DNA from: Sulfitobacter sp.
GTDB taxonomy: Bacteria; Pseudomonadota; Alphaproteobacteria; Rhodobacterales; Rhodobacteraceae
Reading direction: 5' to 3'
DNA length: 64,000 nt
Assembly: GCA_029252045.1 (NCBI GenBank)
Contig: JAQXCD010000020.1
Location: 124,001-188,000, forward strand
This document shows, piece after piece, positions 26,947-41,501 of this stretch. Made by a program: the position numbers and the translations under genes. A model generated the notes under the pieces. It saw nothing but the letters and a program-made list of their open reading frames with translations, ran no database searches and was not told the DNA's origin. Position 1 is the first letter of the stretch. Each line of letters opens with the position of its first letter.

Positions 26947-27539
26947 AGCTTGCCTTGCAGATACAAATCCAGATCATCGATGCGGTCCTGTCCCCAGAAC
27001 TTCTGATCCCCCACGACATAGAAAGGCGCCCCAAACACGCCCGCCTCAACCGCGTCTTCCAAGTTGCGGCCATAGGTTTCCGCCGACTGAAGCAGACCCC
27101 AGTCCGCCAGATCAGGGTCAAATCCAGCCTCCGACAGGCAGGCACGGATCACATCATCCTGCGCCACGTCCTTTTCCTCGGCCCAGCAGGCGCGTATGAT
27201 GATATGCGCAAGCAGGCCCAAATCACCACCGCCCGCGTTTTGTGCCGCGATAAACGCATAAGCCGAAGGCGCGCCATTGGTGGGCCAATGCGTCGGCTTG
27301 AGGTTAAAGGGCAATCCCAGTTTCTTCGCCTGTCTGGGCAATTCCTGCGCGCGGTATTCTATCCGGCTGGGATGGCGATCTTTTACCATAGTACCACCAG
27401 TGCGGGCAAATCCCTGCGCAATATCAAAGGGCTTATAATTGATCACCGCGCCATGTCGGGCTGCAACCTCCTCCAAACGTGTCCCCGCGAGGTAGCAATA
27501 GGGTGACAGGGTGGCAAAATAATAGTCTATCGCGGCCAT
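26943..27539 (-). CDS. 2-hydroxychromene-2-carboxylate isomerase-like DsbA family protein
   Basis: A 198-residue thioredoxin-fold protein of the kappa GST/HCCA isomerase group. The N-terminus DYYFATLSPYCYLAG has Ser-Pro-Tyr in place of a CXXC pair, and EAGVFGAPFYVVGDQKFWGQDR is the diagnostic cis-Pro/C-terminal region. The function could be glutathione-dependent isomerisation in aromatic degradation, but no pathway is nearby. Start ATG 27539; 27551 is possible. Confidence 0.87.
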   Translation of the reverse strand: MAAIDYYFATLSPYCYLAGTRLEEVAARHGAVINYKPFDIAQGFARTGGTMVKDRHPSRIEYRAQELPRQAKKLGLPFNLKPTHWPTNGAPSAYAFIAAQNAGGGDLGLLAHIIIRACWAEEKDVAQDDVIRACLSEAGFDPDLADWGLLQSAETYGRNLEDAVEAGVFGAPFYVVGDQKFWGQDRIDDLDLYLQGKL

Positions 27540-27640
27540 TTGGTGCTCCATATCGGTGTGCATGCTTTGCCTGACACTAGGCACATGTTAGTGGCTGTTC
27601 CAGTGACGAATCTGTAAACCGCTGCCACGGAGCACCCCAC

Positions 27641-28660
27641 ATGCGAAGCACCCCCGAACCCAAACTGATTTCCGGCAATGCCAACATGCCGCTTGCAAAA
27701 GCCATTGCACGGCGGATGTCTCTCCACCGTGGCGTAAACGTGGGGCTGGTGGATGCACGGGTCGAACGGTTCAACGATGGCGAGATTTTCGTCGAGGTGT
27801 TTGAAAACGTCCGTGGCGAGGATATGTTTATCATCCAGCCGACGTCGAACCCTGCCAACGATAACCTGATGGAATTGCTGATTATGGCAGATGCGCTGCG
27901 CCGCTCGTCAGCCCAACGTGTCACAGCAGTGCTGCCCTACTTCGGCTACGCCCGCCAAGACCGGCGCACCAAAGCGCGTACTCCCATCACAGCCAAGCTG
28001 GTTGCGAACATGCTGGTCGGAACCGGAATTGAACGCATCCTGACCATGGACCTGCACGCAGCGCAAATACAGGGGTTCTTCGATATCCCCGTCGATAACC
28101 TCTATGCCTCCCCCGTCTTTGCCCTGGACATCAAGAATGCGTTCAAGGATCAGATGGAAGATCTCATGATCATCTCTCCTGACGTCGGCGGTGTTGCACG
28201 TGCGCGCGAACTGGCAAAACGTCTGGGCGCGCCACTGGCCATCGTTGATAAACGCCGCGAAAAAGCGGGTGAAGTATCCGAGATGACCGTCATTGGTGAC
28301 GTCAAAGGTAAAACCTGCATTATCGTAGACGACATGGTCGATACCGCCGGCACATTGTGCAAAGCCGCCGAAGTTCTGTTGGAAAACGGCGCCAAGGAAG
28401 TACACGCCTATATCACACACGGCGTTATGTCCGGCCCCGCCGTTGAGCGCGTCACCAATTCGGTGATGAAATCTCTGGTGCTGACCGACACAATTGCGCC
28501 CTCCGAGGCGGTCAAGAAAGCCCCAAACATCCGCGTCGTGCCAACCGCACCGATTTTTGCTCAGGCTATCTTGAACATCTGGAACGGCACATCCGTGTCT
28601 TCCCTGTTCGAGCAGGATACACTCGGACCAATATATGACGGCATGTACACCGCCGACTGA
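27641..28660 (+). CDS. prs: Ribose-phosphate pyrophosphokinase
   Basis: A 339-residue PRPP synthase, which gives the precursor for purines, pyrimidines, histidine and tryptophan. Visible are [34 protein letters not shown] and the PRPP-binding loop [14 protein letters not shown]. Slightly longer than the usual 310-320 residues because of an N-terminal extension. Single gene, divergent from the isomerase-hydrolase pair. Confidence 0.97.
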   Translation: MRSTPEPKLISGNANMPLAKAIARRMSLHRGVNVGLVDARVERFNDGEIFVEVFENVRGEDMFIIQPTSNPANDNLMELLIMADALRRSSAQRVTAVLPYFGYARQDRRTKARTPITAKLVANMLVGTGIERILTMDLHAAQIQGFFDIPVDNLYASPVFALDIKNAFKDQMEDLMIISPDVGGVARARELAKRLGAPLAIVDKRREKAGEVSEMTVIGDVKGKTCIIVDDMVDTAGTLCKAAEVLLENGAKEVHAYITHGVMSGPAVERVTNSVMKSLVLTDTIAPSEAVKKAPNIRVVPTAPIFAQAILNIWNGTSVSSLFEQDTLGPIYDGMYTAD

Positions 28661-28719
28661 TCGCACATGCGCGATCGTGACGTGCACCGTTTAGCTTCAT
28701 TGTGCCAATAAACTCATCT

Positions 28720-28741
28720 GGCCTCTCCCTTGGGAGGGGCC
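28720..28741. terminator. Hairpin between prs and the lectin gene
   Basis: GGCCTCTCCC (28720-28729) and GGGAGGGGCC (28732-28741) form a 10-bp stem with one G-T pair. No T run on the plus strand. Lies between convergent genes and may serve both. Confidence 0.5.
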
Positions 28742-28764
28742 ATGCGACAGACCAACACGCGCTG

Positions 28765-29115
28765 TCAGTCTACTTCCCACATGTCATCATCTTCCAGCTC
28801 ACCGAATGACGTCCATGATATGCGCACCCGTGCGACCTTCGTGTCACCCCAAGTACGAAATACCATATCAAATCCGCTCTCAGTGACTGTTTCTGCGGTC
28901 AAATCGGCCCGCATGATTGAACCCGCATCCATATCGAACAGGGAAATGGACAGATGCACTGTCGGCTCATTGATGTATTTCTGTGAAAACTTGATTCGCC
29001 GCCGCCGCTCGCGCTGACCACGGCCTGTCCACATCTCGCCGTTATCTTCAAAATCCTGAAAAAGAATGACCTCACCGCTGTCTACACCGACCATCGAGCT
29101 ACGCAACTTTTTCAT
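28765..29115 (-). CDS. H-type lectin domain-containing protein
   Basis: A 116-residue protein matching the H-type lectin fold: a six-strand sandwich with the segment GEMWTGRGQRERRRRIKFSQ and the family-like F-DMVFRTWGDTKVARVRISW region, ending in an acidic tail (FGELEDDDMWEVD). In animals the domain binds GalNAc; bacterial members have unknown ligands. No secretion signal is visible. ATG 29115 was chosen as upstream sequence includes low-similarity extension. It sits alone downstream of the ATP synthase terminator. Confidence 0.75.
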   Translation of the reverse strand: MKKLRSSMVGVDSGEVILFQDFEDNGEMWTGRGQRERRRRIKFSQKYINEPTVHLSISLFDMDAGSIMRADLTAETVTESGFDMVFRTWGDTKVARVRISWTSFGELEDDDMWEVD

Positions 29116-29188
29116 CTTGTGATCCTTGTGGCCGTAACAGTTGCGTATGTTGCACGTTTTTATGGTAATATTTTGACAGTTGAAATGC

Positions 29189-29217
29189 AAAAGGCCCCGC
29201 AGCAAAGCAGGGCCTTT
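29189..29217 (-). terminator. ATP synthase operon terminator
   Basis: AAAGGCCC (29190-29197) and GGGCCTTT (29210-29217) with an internal CGC/GC extension; on the minus strand it ends in TTTT. Located 22 bases after atpC. Confidence 0.85.
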
Positions 29218-29238
29218 CAAAAAACTTGGAGAACAGGA

Positions 29239-29667
29239 TCAGTTCTTGGCCGGAAGGCCCATGTGATCACCCATTGCGACCATGTCTGCCAGCAGCTTGG
29301 CTGCATCATCCACGGGGCCTGGTTCATTTTCAAAGGCTTCTTTCACCGTAGTATAGGTGTTTTTCGCCTCTTCCATGATCTCGTCCATCTTCTCTTGTGT
29401 CATGTCCTCACGCGCCAGCGCGCGCTCAGCCAGAACCGACACACCTGTCGCTGTGATCTCGGCGAAACCGCCGGTAACCACATATTGGGACTGCCCGTCA
29501 GGACCGTCCACTGTCAGGATGCCGGGGCGCAGAGTGGTGATGGTTGGCGCATGATCGGGCATTGCCGTCATGTCGCCATCCGCACCAGGGATCTGCACCG
29601 AAGCCACTTGAGCCGAGGCCAGGCGCCGCTCAGGCGACACCAGATCGAATTGCATCGTGTCTGCCAT
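29239..29667 (-). CDS. atpC: ATP synthase F1 subunit epsilon
   Basis: A 142-residue subunit of the F1 central stalk. The N-terminal beta sandwich ([33 protein letters not shown]) is conserved. The C-terminal helical region is of alphaproteobacterial type. Last gene of atpHAGDC, 12 bases after atpD. Confidence 0.96.
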   Translation of the reverse strand: MADTMQFDLVSPERRLASAQVASVQIPGADGDMTAMPDHAPTITTLRPGILTVDGPDGQSQYVVTGGFAEITATGVSVLAERALAREDMTQEKMDEIMEEAKNTYTTVKEAFENEPGPVDDAAKLLADMVAMGDHMGLPAKN

Positions 29668-29679
29668 TACAGCGCCTCC

Positions 29680-31113
<1,434 letters not shown>

Positions 31114-31126
31114 TTACTCCAATACT

Positions 31127-32002
31127 TTACAGCGCTTCCGCGCCGGAAATGATTTCGATCAGCTCGTTGGTGATGACGGCCTGACGTGAACGGTTGTATT
31201 CAATTGTCAGGTCTTCGATCATCTCGCCCGCATTACGCGTTGCGTTGTCCATTGCAGACATGCGCGCGCCTTGCTCGGATGCACCGTTTTCCAACAGTGC
31301 CGAGAAGATAGCCGTTGCCACACCACGCGGCAGAAGATCAGCGAGGATCGCCTCTTCCGAAGGCTCGTAGTCAAACAGAACGTCAGGCGCGTCGCCCTCC
31401 GCTGCATCGAACTTGGCCGGAATGATCTGCAGTGCCGTTGGGATCTGCGTGACCACATTGACGAACTCGGAGTAGAATATCGTGGCGATATCAAACTCAC
31501 CGTCGTCAAAGCGTGTCAGTACATCCTTCGCGATGCCTTGCGCATCGGCATAGCCGATACGCTTGACCTCGGTCAGATCAACGTGACCCACAAGGTTCTT
31601 AGACAGCTCACGCTTGAGAACATCGCGCCCCTTTTTGCCAACGGTCAGGATTTTTACCTGCTTACCGTCCGCAATCAGTTTTTGCGCGTGTGCACGGGCT
31701 TTCTTGGCAATATTGCCATTAAAACCGCCGCACAGACCTTTCTCAGCCGTCATAACAACCAGCAGATGCACGTCATCCTTACCCGTACCGCTGAGCAGTT
31801 TGGGTGCGGAATCAGAACCGCCAACAGACGCCGCAAGCGACGACATAACTGCGTTGAAACGCTCCGTATAGGGACGGGACGCTTCTGCAGCTTCCTGCGC
31901 GCGGCGAAGTTTCGCCGCGGCAACCATTTGCATGGCCTTAGTGATCTTACGCGTGTTTTTCACACTCGCGATCCGGTTTTTAAGGTCCTTGAGATTGGGC
32001 AT
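31127..32002 (-). CDS. atpG: ATP synthase F1 subunit gamma
   Basis: A 291-residue rotor subunit. The N-terminal helix ([20 protein letters not shown]) with [15 protein letters not shown] and the C-terminal helix ([20 protein letters not shown]) form the coiled-coil shaft; GLCGGFN is conserved. Thirteen bases after atpA. Confidence 0.97.
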   Translation of the reverse strand: MPNLKDLKNRIASVKNTRKITKAMQMVAAAKLRRAQEAAEASRPYTERFNAVMSSLAASVGGSDSAPKLLSGTGKDDVHLLVVMTAEKGLCGGFNGNIAKKARAHAQKLIADGKQVKILTVGKKGRDVLKRELSKNLVGHVDLTEVKRIGYADAQGIAKDVLTRFDDGEFDIATIFYSEFVNVVTQIPTALQIIPAKFDAAEGDAPDVLFDYEPSEEAILADLLPRGVATAIFSALLENGASEQGARMSAMDNATRNAGEMIEDLTIEYNRSRQAVITNELIEIISGAEAL

Positions 32003-32015
32003 TGCCTATCTCTCC

Positions 32016-33554
32016 TTAAGCGAAGTCAGCAGCGAACGCGTCGAGAGCCGCTCTGACCTTATCTTCCAACTCACCCTTAACCTTGCGGTCATTGTTGGTG
32101 ATGTCGTCCAGAAGATCGGCGTTGTTGCTACGCAGGTGCTTGAGCAGACCGGCCTCGTAGCGACCAACCTGTTTCACATCTACTTTGTCCAGATAGCCGT
32201 TTGTACCTGCGAAGATAACGCAAACGATTTCGGCATTGGTCAGCGGGTTGTACTGCGCTTGCTTCATCAGCTCTGTCAGGCGCGCACCACGGGCCAGCAA
32301 CTGCTGGGTGGAGGCGTCCAGATCGGAACCGAACTGGGCAAATGCTGCCATTTCGCGGTACTGCGCGAGGGACAGTTTTACCGGACCAGCAACAGAAGAC
32401 ATTGCTTTTGTCTGGGCAGAGGAGCCAACGCGCGAAACCGACAGACCGGTGTTCACAGCAGGACGGATACCCTGGTAGAACAGTTCGGTCTCAAGGAAGA
32501 TCTGACCGTCGGTGATCGAAATCACGTTTGTCGGAATAAACGCCGAAACGTCGCCACCTTGGGTTTCAATAATCGGCAGAGCTGTCAGGGAGCCGTTACC
32601 AGCCGCATCGCCCAGCTTCGCGGAACGCTCGAGCAAACGAGAGTGCAAATAGAAAACGTCACCCGGGTAAGCTTCACGGCCGGGCGGACGACGCAGCAAA
32701 AGCGACATCTGGCGGTAGGAAACAGCCTGCTTGGAAAGGTCATCATACACGATCAGGGCGTGACGGCCATTGTCGCGGAAGTGCTCTGCCATTGCTGTCG
32801 CGGAGTAAGGTGCGAGGAACTGCATTGGTGCAGGCTCGGACGCTGTCGCGGCCACAACGATAGAGTATTCAATCGCGCCAGTTTCTTCCAGCTTTTTAAC
32901 CAGCTGGGCAACTGTGGAGCGCTTCTGGCCAATCGCAACGTACACGCAGTACATTTTCTTGGACTCGTCATCGCCCGCAGCTTTGTTAACCTGCGCTTGG
33001 TTCAGCATCGCGTCGAGCGCGACAGCTGTTTTACCGGTCTGACGGTCACCAATGATCAATTCGCGCTGGCCACGGCCAACAGGGATCATAGCGTCAACGG
33101 ACTTCAGGCCAGTCGCCATTGGTTCGTGAACGGATTTACGCGGGATAATGCCCGGCGCTTTAACTTCGGCCAAGCCGCGCTTTTTCGCGTTCAGCGGCCC
33201 TTTGCCGTCGATTGGGTTACCCAAACCGTCAACAACGCGGCCGAGCAGTTCGTCACCGATTGGCACGTCCACGATGGAGTTCGTACGCTTTACAGTGTCG
33301 CCCTCTTTGATGTCGCGGTCGGAGCCGAAAATAACCACACCGACGTTGTCGGATTCGAGGTTCAGGGCCATACCCTGAATACCACCGGGGAATTCGACCA
33401 TCTCACCGGCTTGGACGTTGTCCAGCCCGTAAACACGCGCAATACCGTCACCGACGGAAAGCACGCGGCCAACTTCGGCTACTTCAGCTTCTTGACCAAA
33501 GTTCTTGATCTGGTCCTTCAGGATTGCAGAAATTTCTGCCGCTTGGATACCCAT
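32016..33554 (-). CDS. atpA: ATP synthase F1 subunit alpha
   Basis: A 512-residue non-catalytic nucleotide-binding subunit. Walker [14 protein letters not shown] is near residue 170, and the DELTA-site sequence [21 protein letters not shown] near 285. The start ATG directly follows the atpH stop (TAAATG), so translation is coupled. Confidence 0.98.
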   Translation of the reverse strand: MGIQAAEISAILKDQIKNFGQEAEVAEVGRVLSVGDGIARVYGLDNVQAGEMVEFPGGIQGMALNLESDNVGVVIFGSDRDIKEGDTVKRTNSIVDVPIGDELLGRVVDGLGNPIDGKGPLNAKKRGLAEVKAPGIIPRKSVHEPMATGLKSVDAMIPVGRGQRELIIGDRQTGKTAVALDAMLNQAQVNKAAGDDESKKMYCVYVAIGQKRSTVAQLVKKLEETGAIEYSIVVAATASEPAPMQFLAPYSATAMAEHFRDNGRHALIVYDDLSKQAVSYRQMSLLLRRPPGREAYPGDVFYLHSRLLERSAKLGDAAGNGSLTALPIIETQGGDVSAFIPTNVISITDGQIFLETELFYQGIRPAVNTGLSVSRVGSSAQTKAMSSVAGPVKLSLAQYREMAAFAQFGSDLDASTQQLLARGARLTELMKQAQYNPLTNAEIVCVIFAGTNGYLDKVDVKQVGRYEAGLLKHLRSNNADLLDDITNNDRKVKGELEDKVRAALDAFAADFA

Positions 33555-34121
33555 TTATCCGACCTCTTTCATTACATTCTGGAGGGAATTAAGCTTGGAG
33601 CGGATCGACGTGTCGATCATCTTCGAGCCAACTTTAACAATCAAACCACCGATGAGTGTTTCATCAACGGTCTGGTGCAGTGTCACGGCCTTGCCGGTTG
33701 TCTTGTTGAGCGAGGCCGCCAGTTTGTCGGCCTGCGTCTTGGTCAGTGCCTTGGCAGATGTTACATCTGCGGTCACTTCACCTTTATCCGCCGCAATAAT
33801 GTCGCGCAGGGTTTGCACCAGCTGCGGCAACACAAACAGACGACGCTTTTGCGCCATCAAAGACAGCGTGTTCGCCATAACCGGCGACAGCTTCATCTTC
33901 TTTGCGAGGGCTGTGATTGCGCCTGCCTGCTGATCACGGGTGTAGATCGGCGAGTTGATCAGAGCGCGGAAATCATCGCTGGTGCTCATCGCATCCTGCA
34001 ATACTGTTAAATCCGCCTCAACGGCTTTAACCTTTTTGGCCTCACTGGCCAATTCAAATACGGCTGTCGCATATCGTTGCGCGATGCCGGTGGAGATCGA
34101 AGCTGGTTCGGACACGTCCAT
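33555..34121 (-). CDS. atpH: ATP synthase F1 subunit delta
   Basis: A 188-residue stator subunit (OSCP family). GIAQRYATAVFELASEAK at the N-terminus and VDETLIGGLIVKVGSKMIDTS near the C-terminus are diagnostic. Start ATG 34121 is preferred; the in-frame ATG at 34151 has ten unrelated residues. First gene of the operon; the a, b and c subunits of Fo are elsewhere, as usual in this group. Confidence 0.95.
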   Translation of the reverse strand: MDVSEPASISTGIAQRYATAVFELASEAKKVKAVEADLTVLQDAMSTSDDFRALINSPIYTRDQQAGAITALAKKMKLSPVMANTLSLMAQKRRLFVLPQLVQTLRDIIAADKGEVTADVTSAKALTKTQADKLAASLNKTTGKAVTLHQTVDETLIGGLIVKVGSKMIDTSIRSKLNSLQNVMKEVG

Positions 34122-34541
34122 CCTCTCATACGTCTTGCCGGTGGGGCGCAAATGCCCGGCACCGGTCCGTTGGCGCTGACGGGGAAAATCCCCAAGCGGT
34201 TAAATCATGGGCGATGTAGCAGACCGTTATGAATGCCGCAACACGCTATCGTGACGTCGCTTATTGTGCCACACTCTAATTTTCAAGGGCTTGGCCAATC
34301 TGCGGCCTTTTGCCTCTGCACAAACTTCGGGCGTTTCCCTGATTCTATTGAAATATTCCGATTCTATGGAGATGCTCGATAGATTGCGCAGCAACGGTTA
34401 CAGAAACAATCCTTTTAGCTTAGTCGGCTTTGTTTCTCTATTTCGCTCAATGCGCCGTCAAAGGATAGTAACCGATGCTGTCCCCCAATTGACTCTTAAT
34501 CTACCTTAAGGAAATGTTAACGAAATTTAAGGGGTTTTCAT
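34122..34541. other. Intergenic region between atpH and the RTX gene
   Basis: About 420 bases, AT-richer than the genes. On the minus strand TTGAAA (plus positions 34281-34286) could be the -35 of the atp promoter with a weak -10 near AATAAG. No convincing gene, RNA or repeat was recognised otherwise. Confidence 0.4.
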
Positions 34542-36340
34542 CTGTCTGCTATCGCACTTCTCTCACTACTAGGACTTGCTCTATTTCTGCCCGTTTTGTT
34601 GGGTGACGATACATATCACGAACCAGTCGATCCCGTTGACCCTGTTGATCCGGTCGATCCGGTAGATCCCGTGGTGCCCGCAGGCACAATTGATGGCACT
34701 GCCAACAATGATCCACTTGTAACCACCGCCTCCGGACAGACCGTAAATGGCTATTCCGGCGCTGATACAATCACAGCAAACGCTGACGGCGATAGTGCCG
34801 TCCTCAATGGCGGTCATGATAGCGATACCTTCGTGATCGCGCGCGAAGCCGACAATAACATCGTCAATGGTGAACGCGGGGCCGATGTCTTTGAGATTAG
34901 CGGCACAGGCACGACCGCAAATGGCAATACCGGCAACGACACTTTCACGCTGGATGGCAACAACATAACGGTAGAGGGCGGTGCGGGTAACGACGTGATC
35001 ACCAGCACCGAAAACAACAGCAACGCCGTGATCAACGGTGGCACAGATGATGATGCATCACAGCAGCCGGGACCAACATCACCGTAAACGGTGACGAAGG
35101 GAATGACGTTATCAATTACCAAGCTGCCAGCGGCGAAGTGTACGGCAGAATCGGCGATGATACGATCTCAGCGACATCCTCTGAAGGTGGTCTGTCCGGC
35201 AACATCTATGGCAATGACGGTGACGACGTGCTGCGCGCCTATGACTCGGACCAAGCCCGCGGCGGTGTTTTGCTGGATGGCGGGGATCATGATGACATCA
35301 TCACTTCCTCGGCTAATATGACCCTGCGCACTGTCGATACAGAGCAAGATACGCTGACAGGCGGCCGTCACGACGACGCCTTCATTATCGACCTCCAGTT
35401 CCCGGAGGGTGAAATCCCCGAAGGCCGGATCGACATCGCTACCATTACCGACTTCAATCGCGGTGAAAACACACTCACCATTCACAGCGGCGCCAATGAT
35501 GCATCCGGCGTGGCCTTTGACGGGCTGGAACTGAACGTTGCCGAAGACGGCAGCTATACCGAAGTCATCGCGCGCTATAACTCGCTGACCGAAGGCACAG
35601 ACCCGACGCTGGCTGTAATCAGGCTTGAAGGCGTCCGTAATCTGAAGCTGAGCGATATCAACCTGACCACAGGTGATGTCACAACCTCGGGCGATGACTA
35701 CATCTCCTCCGGCGGCGGTCTGGGCGACGCAACTGCCACAATGTCGGGCGGAGCAGGCGATGACCTGTTGATGCACGAAGGCCGCGATGATGCGGGTGCC
35801 TTGGTGATGGAAGGCGGGGTCGGCAACGATACCCTGATCGCCGATGAGATCGAATTCAGCAACGCCACCACATTGGACGGTGGCGCGGGTGATGACCTGT
35901 TGGTGACCCAGCTCTTTTCGCCTGCATCTGCGGACAGTGTTGATACATTCATCAGCGGCGCAGGCGCCGATGTCGTTGAAATTTCTACGGTATTCGATGG
36001 GCTGACCGGAGACAACGACTACGGCTTGACGGCACGGGTGACTGACTTCACCCCCGGTGAAGATATGATGGTTATTGACACCAGCCCCATCTCGGACGGG
36101 CTTCCAGACACCTTCACACAGTCCGTGACGCTGACGGAAAATACAGAAGGCAACTACACGGATGTCCGCTTTGTGGTGACCAACACTGGCAATGCGAGCA
36201 CCTTCTCCGGCGTCGTCCGTCTTGAGGGACTCACAGGTCTGTCTGAAGATGACATTGGCGTCTCCCTGTCAGACTCATCCGATCGTCTCTCCGATGTGCC
36301 AGTGTATCAGTGGACCGAAACCAGCGAAGTCCGGACCTAA
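34542..36340 (+). pseudogene. RTX-type calcium-binding protein gene, non-ATG start and frameshifted
   Basis: A secreted RTX-like protein in two frames. The first part (frame from 34542) begins with a hydrophobic leader SAIALLSLLGLALFLPVLL after a CTG codon that has a good GGGG ribosome binding site seven bases upstream; no ATG fits. It continues through five Val-Asp-Pro repeats and RTX nonamers such as GGAGNDVI. This frame hits a stop at 35085. From 35057 the reading frame must shift by one base, giving ITAAGTNITVNGDEGND and further repeats (GNDGDDVL, GGAGDDLL, GGVGNDTL, GGAGDDLL) to 36340. The join looks like a one-base deletion after 35056. It may be a recent pseudogene, a sequencing error, or expressed by slippage. 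Confidence 0.72.
34626..34670 (+). repeat. Val-Asp-Pro coding repeat
   Basis: Five tandem 9-base units (consensus GTNGAYCCN) encode VDP repeated five times, a linker between the leader and the RTX repeats. Codon variants differ between copies. Confidence 0.9.
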
Positions 36341-37071
36341 ACCGGCTTTGCCTGCGGCTCCATCACACCGATGGGGCTGCGGACCCGCTTGCTCTCTACC
36401 CGTCCTTTGGGCGGGTAGACCAGCTTGGTCGCTTCAACCATAAACGCGCCACCTGCCATCATTGTGGGAATATGCTTGCCCACGCGCTCGAACAGGCCGC
36501 CAGATTTCATCCACATGCGCTGGCCCGACGGAAACTGGTATAGTGCGCCCGCGTGGCGTTCCGGCAGAAACTGGTGTTTGTGCAGCTGTGCATCCAACTG
36601 ACCGGGCGAATAGGGCCGACCAAAACCGAACGGCGTGCGGTCCCGCCGCGCCCACAGGCCCGCACGGTTCGGCACGATGAACAGCGCCTTGCCCCCCGGC
36701 CCCAACACGCGCCAGCATTCTTCCAGCAGGTCCGAAGGCCGTTCGCAGGTCTCCAGCCCGTGCATCAACACCAGCTTGTCCACATGTCCCGTCTCAATCG
36801 GCCACAGCGTTTCTTCGGTCAGAACAGACGTGTTAGCCATGCCGGCGGGCCAAGGCATCACTCCTTGCGGTCCAGGCATCAGCGTGATCACCCGCCGCGC
36901 ATCGGCCAGATAGGGCCGCAGCAAGGGCGCCGCAAAGCCAAAGCCGACAACCGTCTGTCCCTTGGCTTCTGGCCACAATTCCAGCATCCGGTCGCGCAGG
37001 GACTTTTGCGCCGCACGTCCCAACGCACTGCGATAATAGAAATTTCGCAAATCCTGTACATCAAGATGCAT
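36337..37071 (-). CDS. Class I SAM-dependent methyltransferase
   Basis: A 244-residue methyltransferase with glycine-rich motif [14 protein letters not shown] (residues 41-54) and the post-motif region [17 protein letters not shown], then [14 protein letters not shown]. The family is the UbiE/Coq5-like broad group and the substrate cannot be named. Convergent with the RTX gene, overlapping by four bases, and divergent from gloB. Confidence 0.83.
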   Translation of the reverse strand: MHLDVQDLRNFYYRSALGRAAQKSLRDRMLELWPEAKGQTVVGFGFAAPLLRPYLADARRVITLMPGPQGVMPWPAGMANTSVLTEETLWPIETGHVDKLVLMHGLETCERPSDLLEECWRVLGPGGKALFIVPNRAGLWARRDRTPFGFGRPYSPGQLDAQLHKHQFLPERHAGALYQFPSGQRMWMKSGGLFERVGKHIPTMMAGGAFMVEATKLVYPPKGRVESKRVRSPIGVMEPQAKPV

Positions 37072-37131
37072 TGACAGAGCCCTCTAAAACGCCATTCTGA
37101 CCCACCCTAGCGCAGCACAGGAAACTTGCCC

Positions 37132-37923
37132 ATGCCTTCAGAAACAATTGAGACCGACAGCCACACTCTCGTGACGATTGCCTGCTTGTCGGACAATTAC
37201 GCATTCCTGCTGCAAGACAAGAAATCAGGCGCCGTTGCCCTGATCGACGTGCCCGAGGCCGCGCCTATCAAAGCAGAGCTGAACGCCCGTGGCTGGACCC
37301 TTGACCAGATATGGCTGACCCATCACCATGATGACCATATAGATGGTCTGCCCGAACTGATAGCTGACTACCCCGCCCGCGTGTACGGCGCCGCCGCAGA
37401 CAGCCACCGCCTGCCACCGCTGGATGTCGCACTTGGCGAAGGCGACAGGTTCACGTTAGGGGAGACAGAGGTGCAGGTGAGTGACGTCTCTGGCCATACG
37501 CTTGGGCATATCGCATTCTTTGCGCCCGCCGCACAGGCAGCCTTTACCGCCGACAGCCTGATGGCCTTAGGCTGTGGCCGCCTGTTTGAAGGCACACCCG
37601 CCCAGATGCATGCCAGCTTGGCCAAGACCGCCGATTGGCCGGATGACACACTGATCTGCTCCGGTCACGAATACACAAAATCAAATGCAAATTTTGCGAT
37701 CACAGTTGATCCCGAAAACGCCGAGCTGATCGCCCGCATCCGCGATATCGATAGCGCCCGTGCTGCTGGTCGCTTCACCGTGCCATCACAAATAGGGCTA
37801 GAGCGGGCAACCAATCCCTTCTTACGCGCACACACGGCTGGCGTTCGTGCGGCAGTTGGCATGGCGACTGCCTCCGACGTAGATGTTTTTACAGAAATCC
37901 GCAGCCGCAAAGACCGGTTTTGA
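37132..37923 (+). CDS. gloB: Hydroxyacylglutathione hydrolase (glyoxalase II)
   Basis: A 263-residue metallo-beta-lactamase-fold enzyme that hydrolyses S-D-lactoylglutathione. THHHDDH (residues 63-69) gives the THxHxDH metal motif; GHTLGHIAF, LFEGTPAQM and GHEYTKSNANFA are diagnostic. ATG 37132 was chosen over TTG 37126. About 300 bases to clpA. Confidence 0.94.
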   Translation: MPSETIETDSHTLVTIACLSDNYAFLLQDKKSGAVALIDVPEAAPIKAELNARGWTLDQIWLTHHHDDHIDGLPELIADYPARVYGAAADSHRLPPLDVALGEGDRFTLGETEVQVSDVSGHTLGHIAFFAPAAQAAFTADSLMALGCGRLFEGTPAQMHASLAKTADWPDDTLICSGHEYTKSNANFAITVDPENAELIARIRDIDSARAAGRFTVPSQIGLERATNPFLRAHTAGVRAAVGMATASDVDVFTEIRSRKDRF

Positions 37924-38218
37924 GGTCACCATCCGGAAATACTGATCCAAGGGTGGTAATTAGCGGCGCAGATCCTATCTAACAGCTTCGGACGCACACT
38001 GCCTCCAAACCGCACACCAGTGTTGCTGCTTCGACTCACTGTGCGATCAAAACCATGTCAACGTCCGGCGCAAAAAATAAATGTGACACGTTTATTTCAA
38101 AAAAGACTTGAAGCTGGGCCACGATCAACCAAACTCTAACACTATCAGGCCATGGTCGGATTTCAGGCGCTGGCATCACTCACGCCCCTACCGACCCCTA
38201 TCGAAAAGGAGCACCTAA
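37924..38218. other. Intergenic region before clpA
   Basis: About 295 bases without a gene. An adaptor clpS is not here. Holds the inverted repeat at 38075-38097 and a possible heat-shock -35-like CTTGAA at 38107 without a clear -10. Confidence 0.45.
38075..38097. promoter_or_regulatory. Inverted repeat upstream of clpA
   Basis: AAATAAA (38075-38081) and TTTATTT (38091-38097) flank a nine-base core TGTGACACG. The symmetry and AT arms look like an operator; no regulator is recognised. Confidence 0.35.
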
Positions 38219-40539
<2,321 letters not shown>

Positions 40540-40540
<1 letters not shown>

Positions 40541-41499
40541 TGCGGCGCTACCTCTCGTTCGTTCTACTCTCCCTCGCTGTGCCTGCCACAGCGGGGGAGT
40601 TATCATTATATTCTCCTATACAATGTGACCTGACCGGCCCCTGCTATATCCAGCAGTATGTTGATCATGATGCCTCTGATCAGGCGTCTGATTTCATGTG
40701 TTCCGGCCTTAGCTATGACCGCCACAAAGGCACGGATTTTGCACTTGCCACCACAGACATGATCGCGACAGGCGTCAATGTTCTGGCATCCGCTGACGGC
40801 ATAGTATCCGGCGTGCGCGACGGCATGGAAGATATGCGCTTCAGCTCCGAAAACGCCGCTGACGTTGAGGGGCGCGAATGTGGCAACGGTGTTGTGATCC
40901 GCCACGCGGATGGTTGGGAAACCCAGTATTGTCACCTGCGCAAAGGCTCGATCACAGCCGAACGCGGCCAGCAGGTAAAGACAGGCGATGTGCTGGGTCA
41001 GGTCGGCATGTCAGGCCGCGCCGCATTCCCGCATGTTCATCTGTCCGTCCGCCATAATGGCAAAGTTGTTGATACGTTTGATCCGGATGGCACCATCACC
41101 TGCGGCGAAGTCGAAGGTGCTACGCTGTGGGCCGATCTCCCCCCTTACCGCGCGGGCGGGATTGTTAGCATCGGGACAAGTGCCGCAGTCCCTGAGTTTG
41201 ACGCCATTCGCGGCAACACCGTTCCTCTGCCCGATGCGACAAGTGAGGCGTTGGTCATCTATGCGTTTCTGTTTGGCACCCGCAAAGGTGACATCATACG
41301 GCTCTCACTTGAGGGGCCCGGCGGTGTGCTGGTCGAACGTGACACCTTGATGAAGCGCCAGCAGGCGCAGTCCTTTCGCGCCATCGGCAAGAAACTGACC
41401 GGCCCGCGTTGGCCAGCCGGTCAGTATCACGGCAGCGCAACACTGCTGCGCGCAGGCACGGTTGTTGAACAGCAAGAGCTAACGCTCACCATCCCCTAG
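40540..41499 (+). CDS. M23 family metallopeptidase
   Basis: A 319-residue LytM-type peptidase with a signal peptide (residues 1-19, ending in PATAGE). The catalytic core has H62 and D66 (RHKGTDFAL) and PHVHLSV near 164-170, which supplies the HxH motif. Residues about 230-315 form a separate C-terminal beta domain. Likely periplasmic cleavage of peptidoglycan cross-links. The ATG overlaps the clpA stop, so the two are co-expressed; a functional link between them is not obvious. Confidence 0.9.
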
Positions 41500-41501
41500 C
41501 G

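Noticed and set aside
31932..34010. Long plus-strand ORF (692 codons) over the ATP synthase genes
   Set aside because: Antisense shadow of atpA and atpH; the minus-strand frame encodes unmistakable subunits.
34264..34509. 81-residue ORF upstream of the RTX gene
   Set aside because: No ribosome binding site, composition like the surrounding AT-rich spacer, and no recognisable family.
34626..34670. Variable-number tandem repeat (phase-variable)
   Set aside because: The 9-base units differ in third positions and are in frame; they encode a linker and do not explain the frameshift at 35056.
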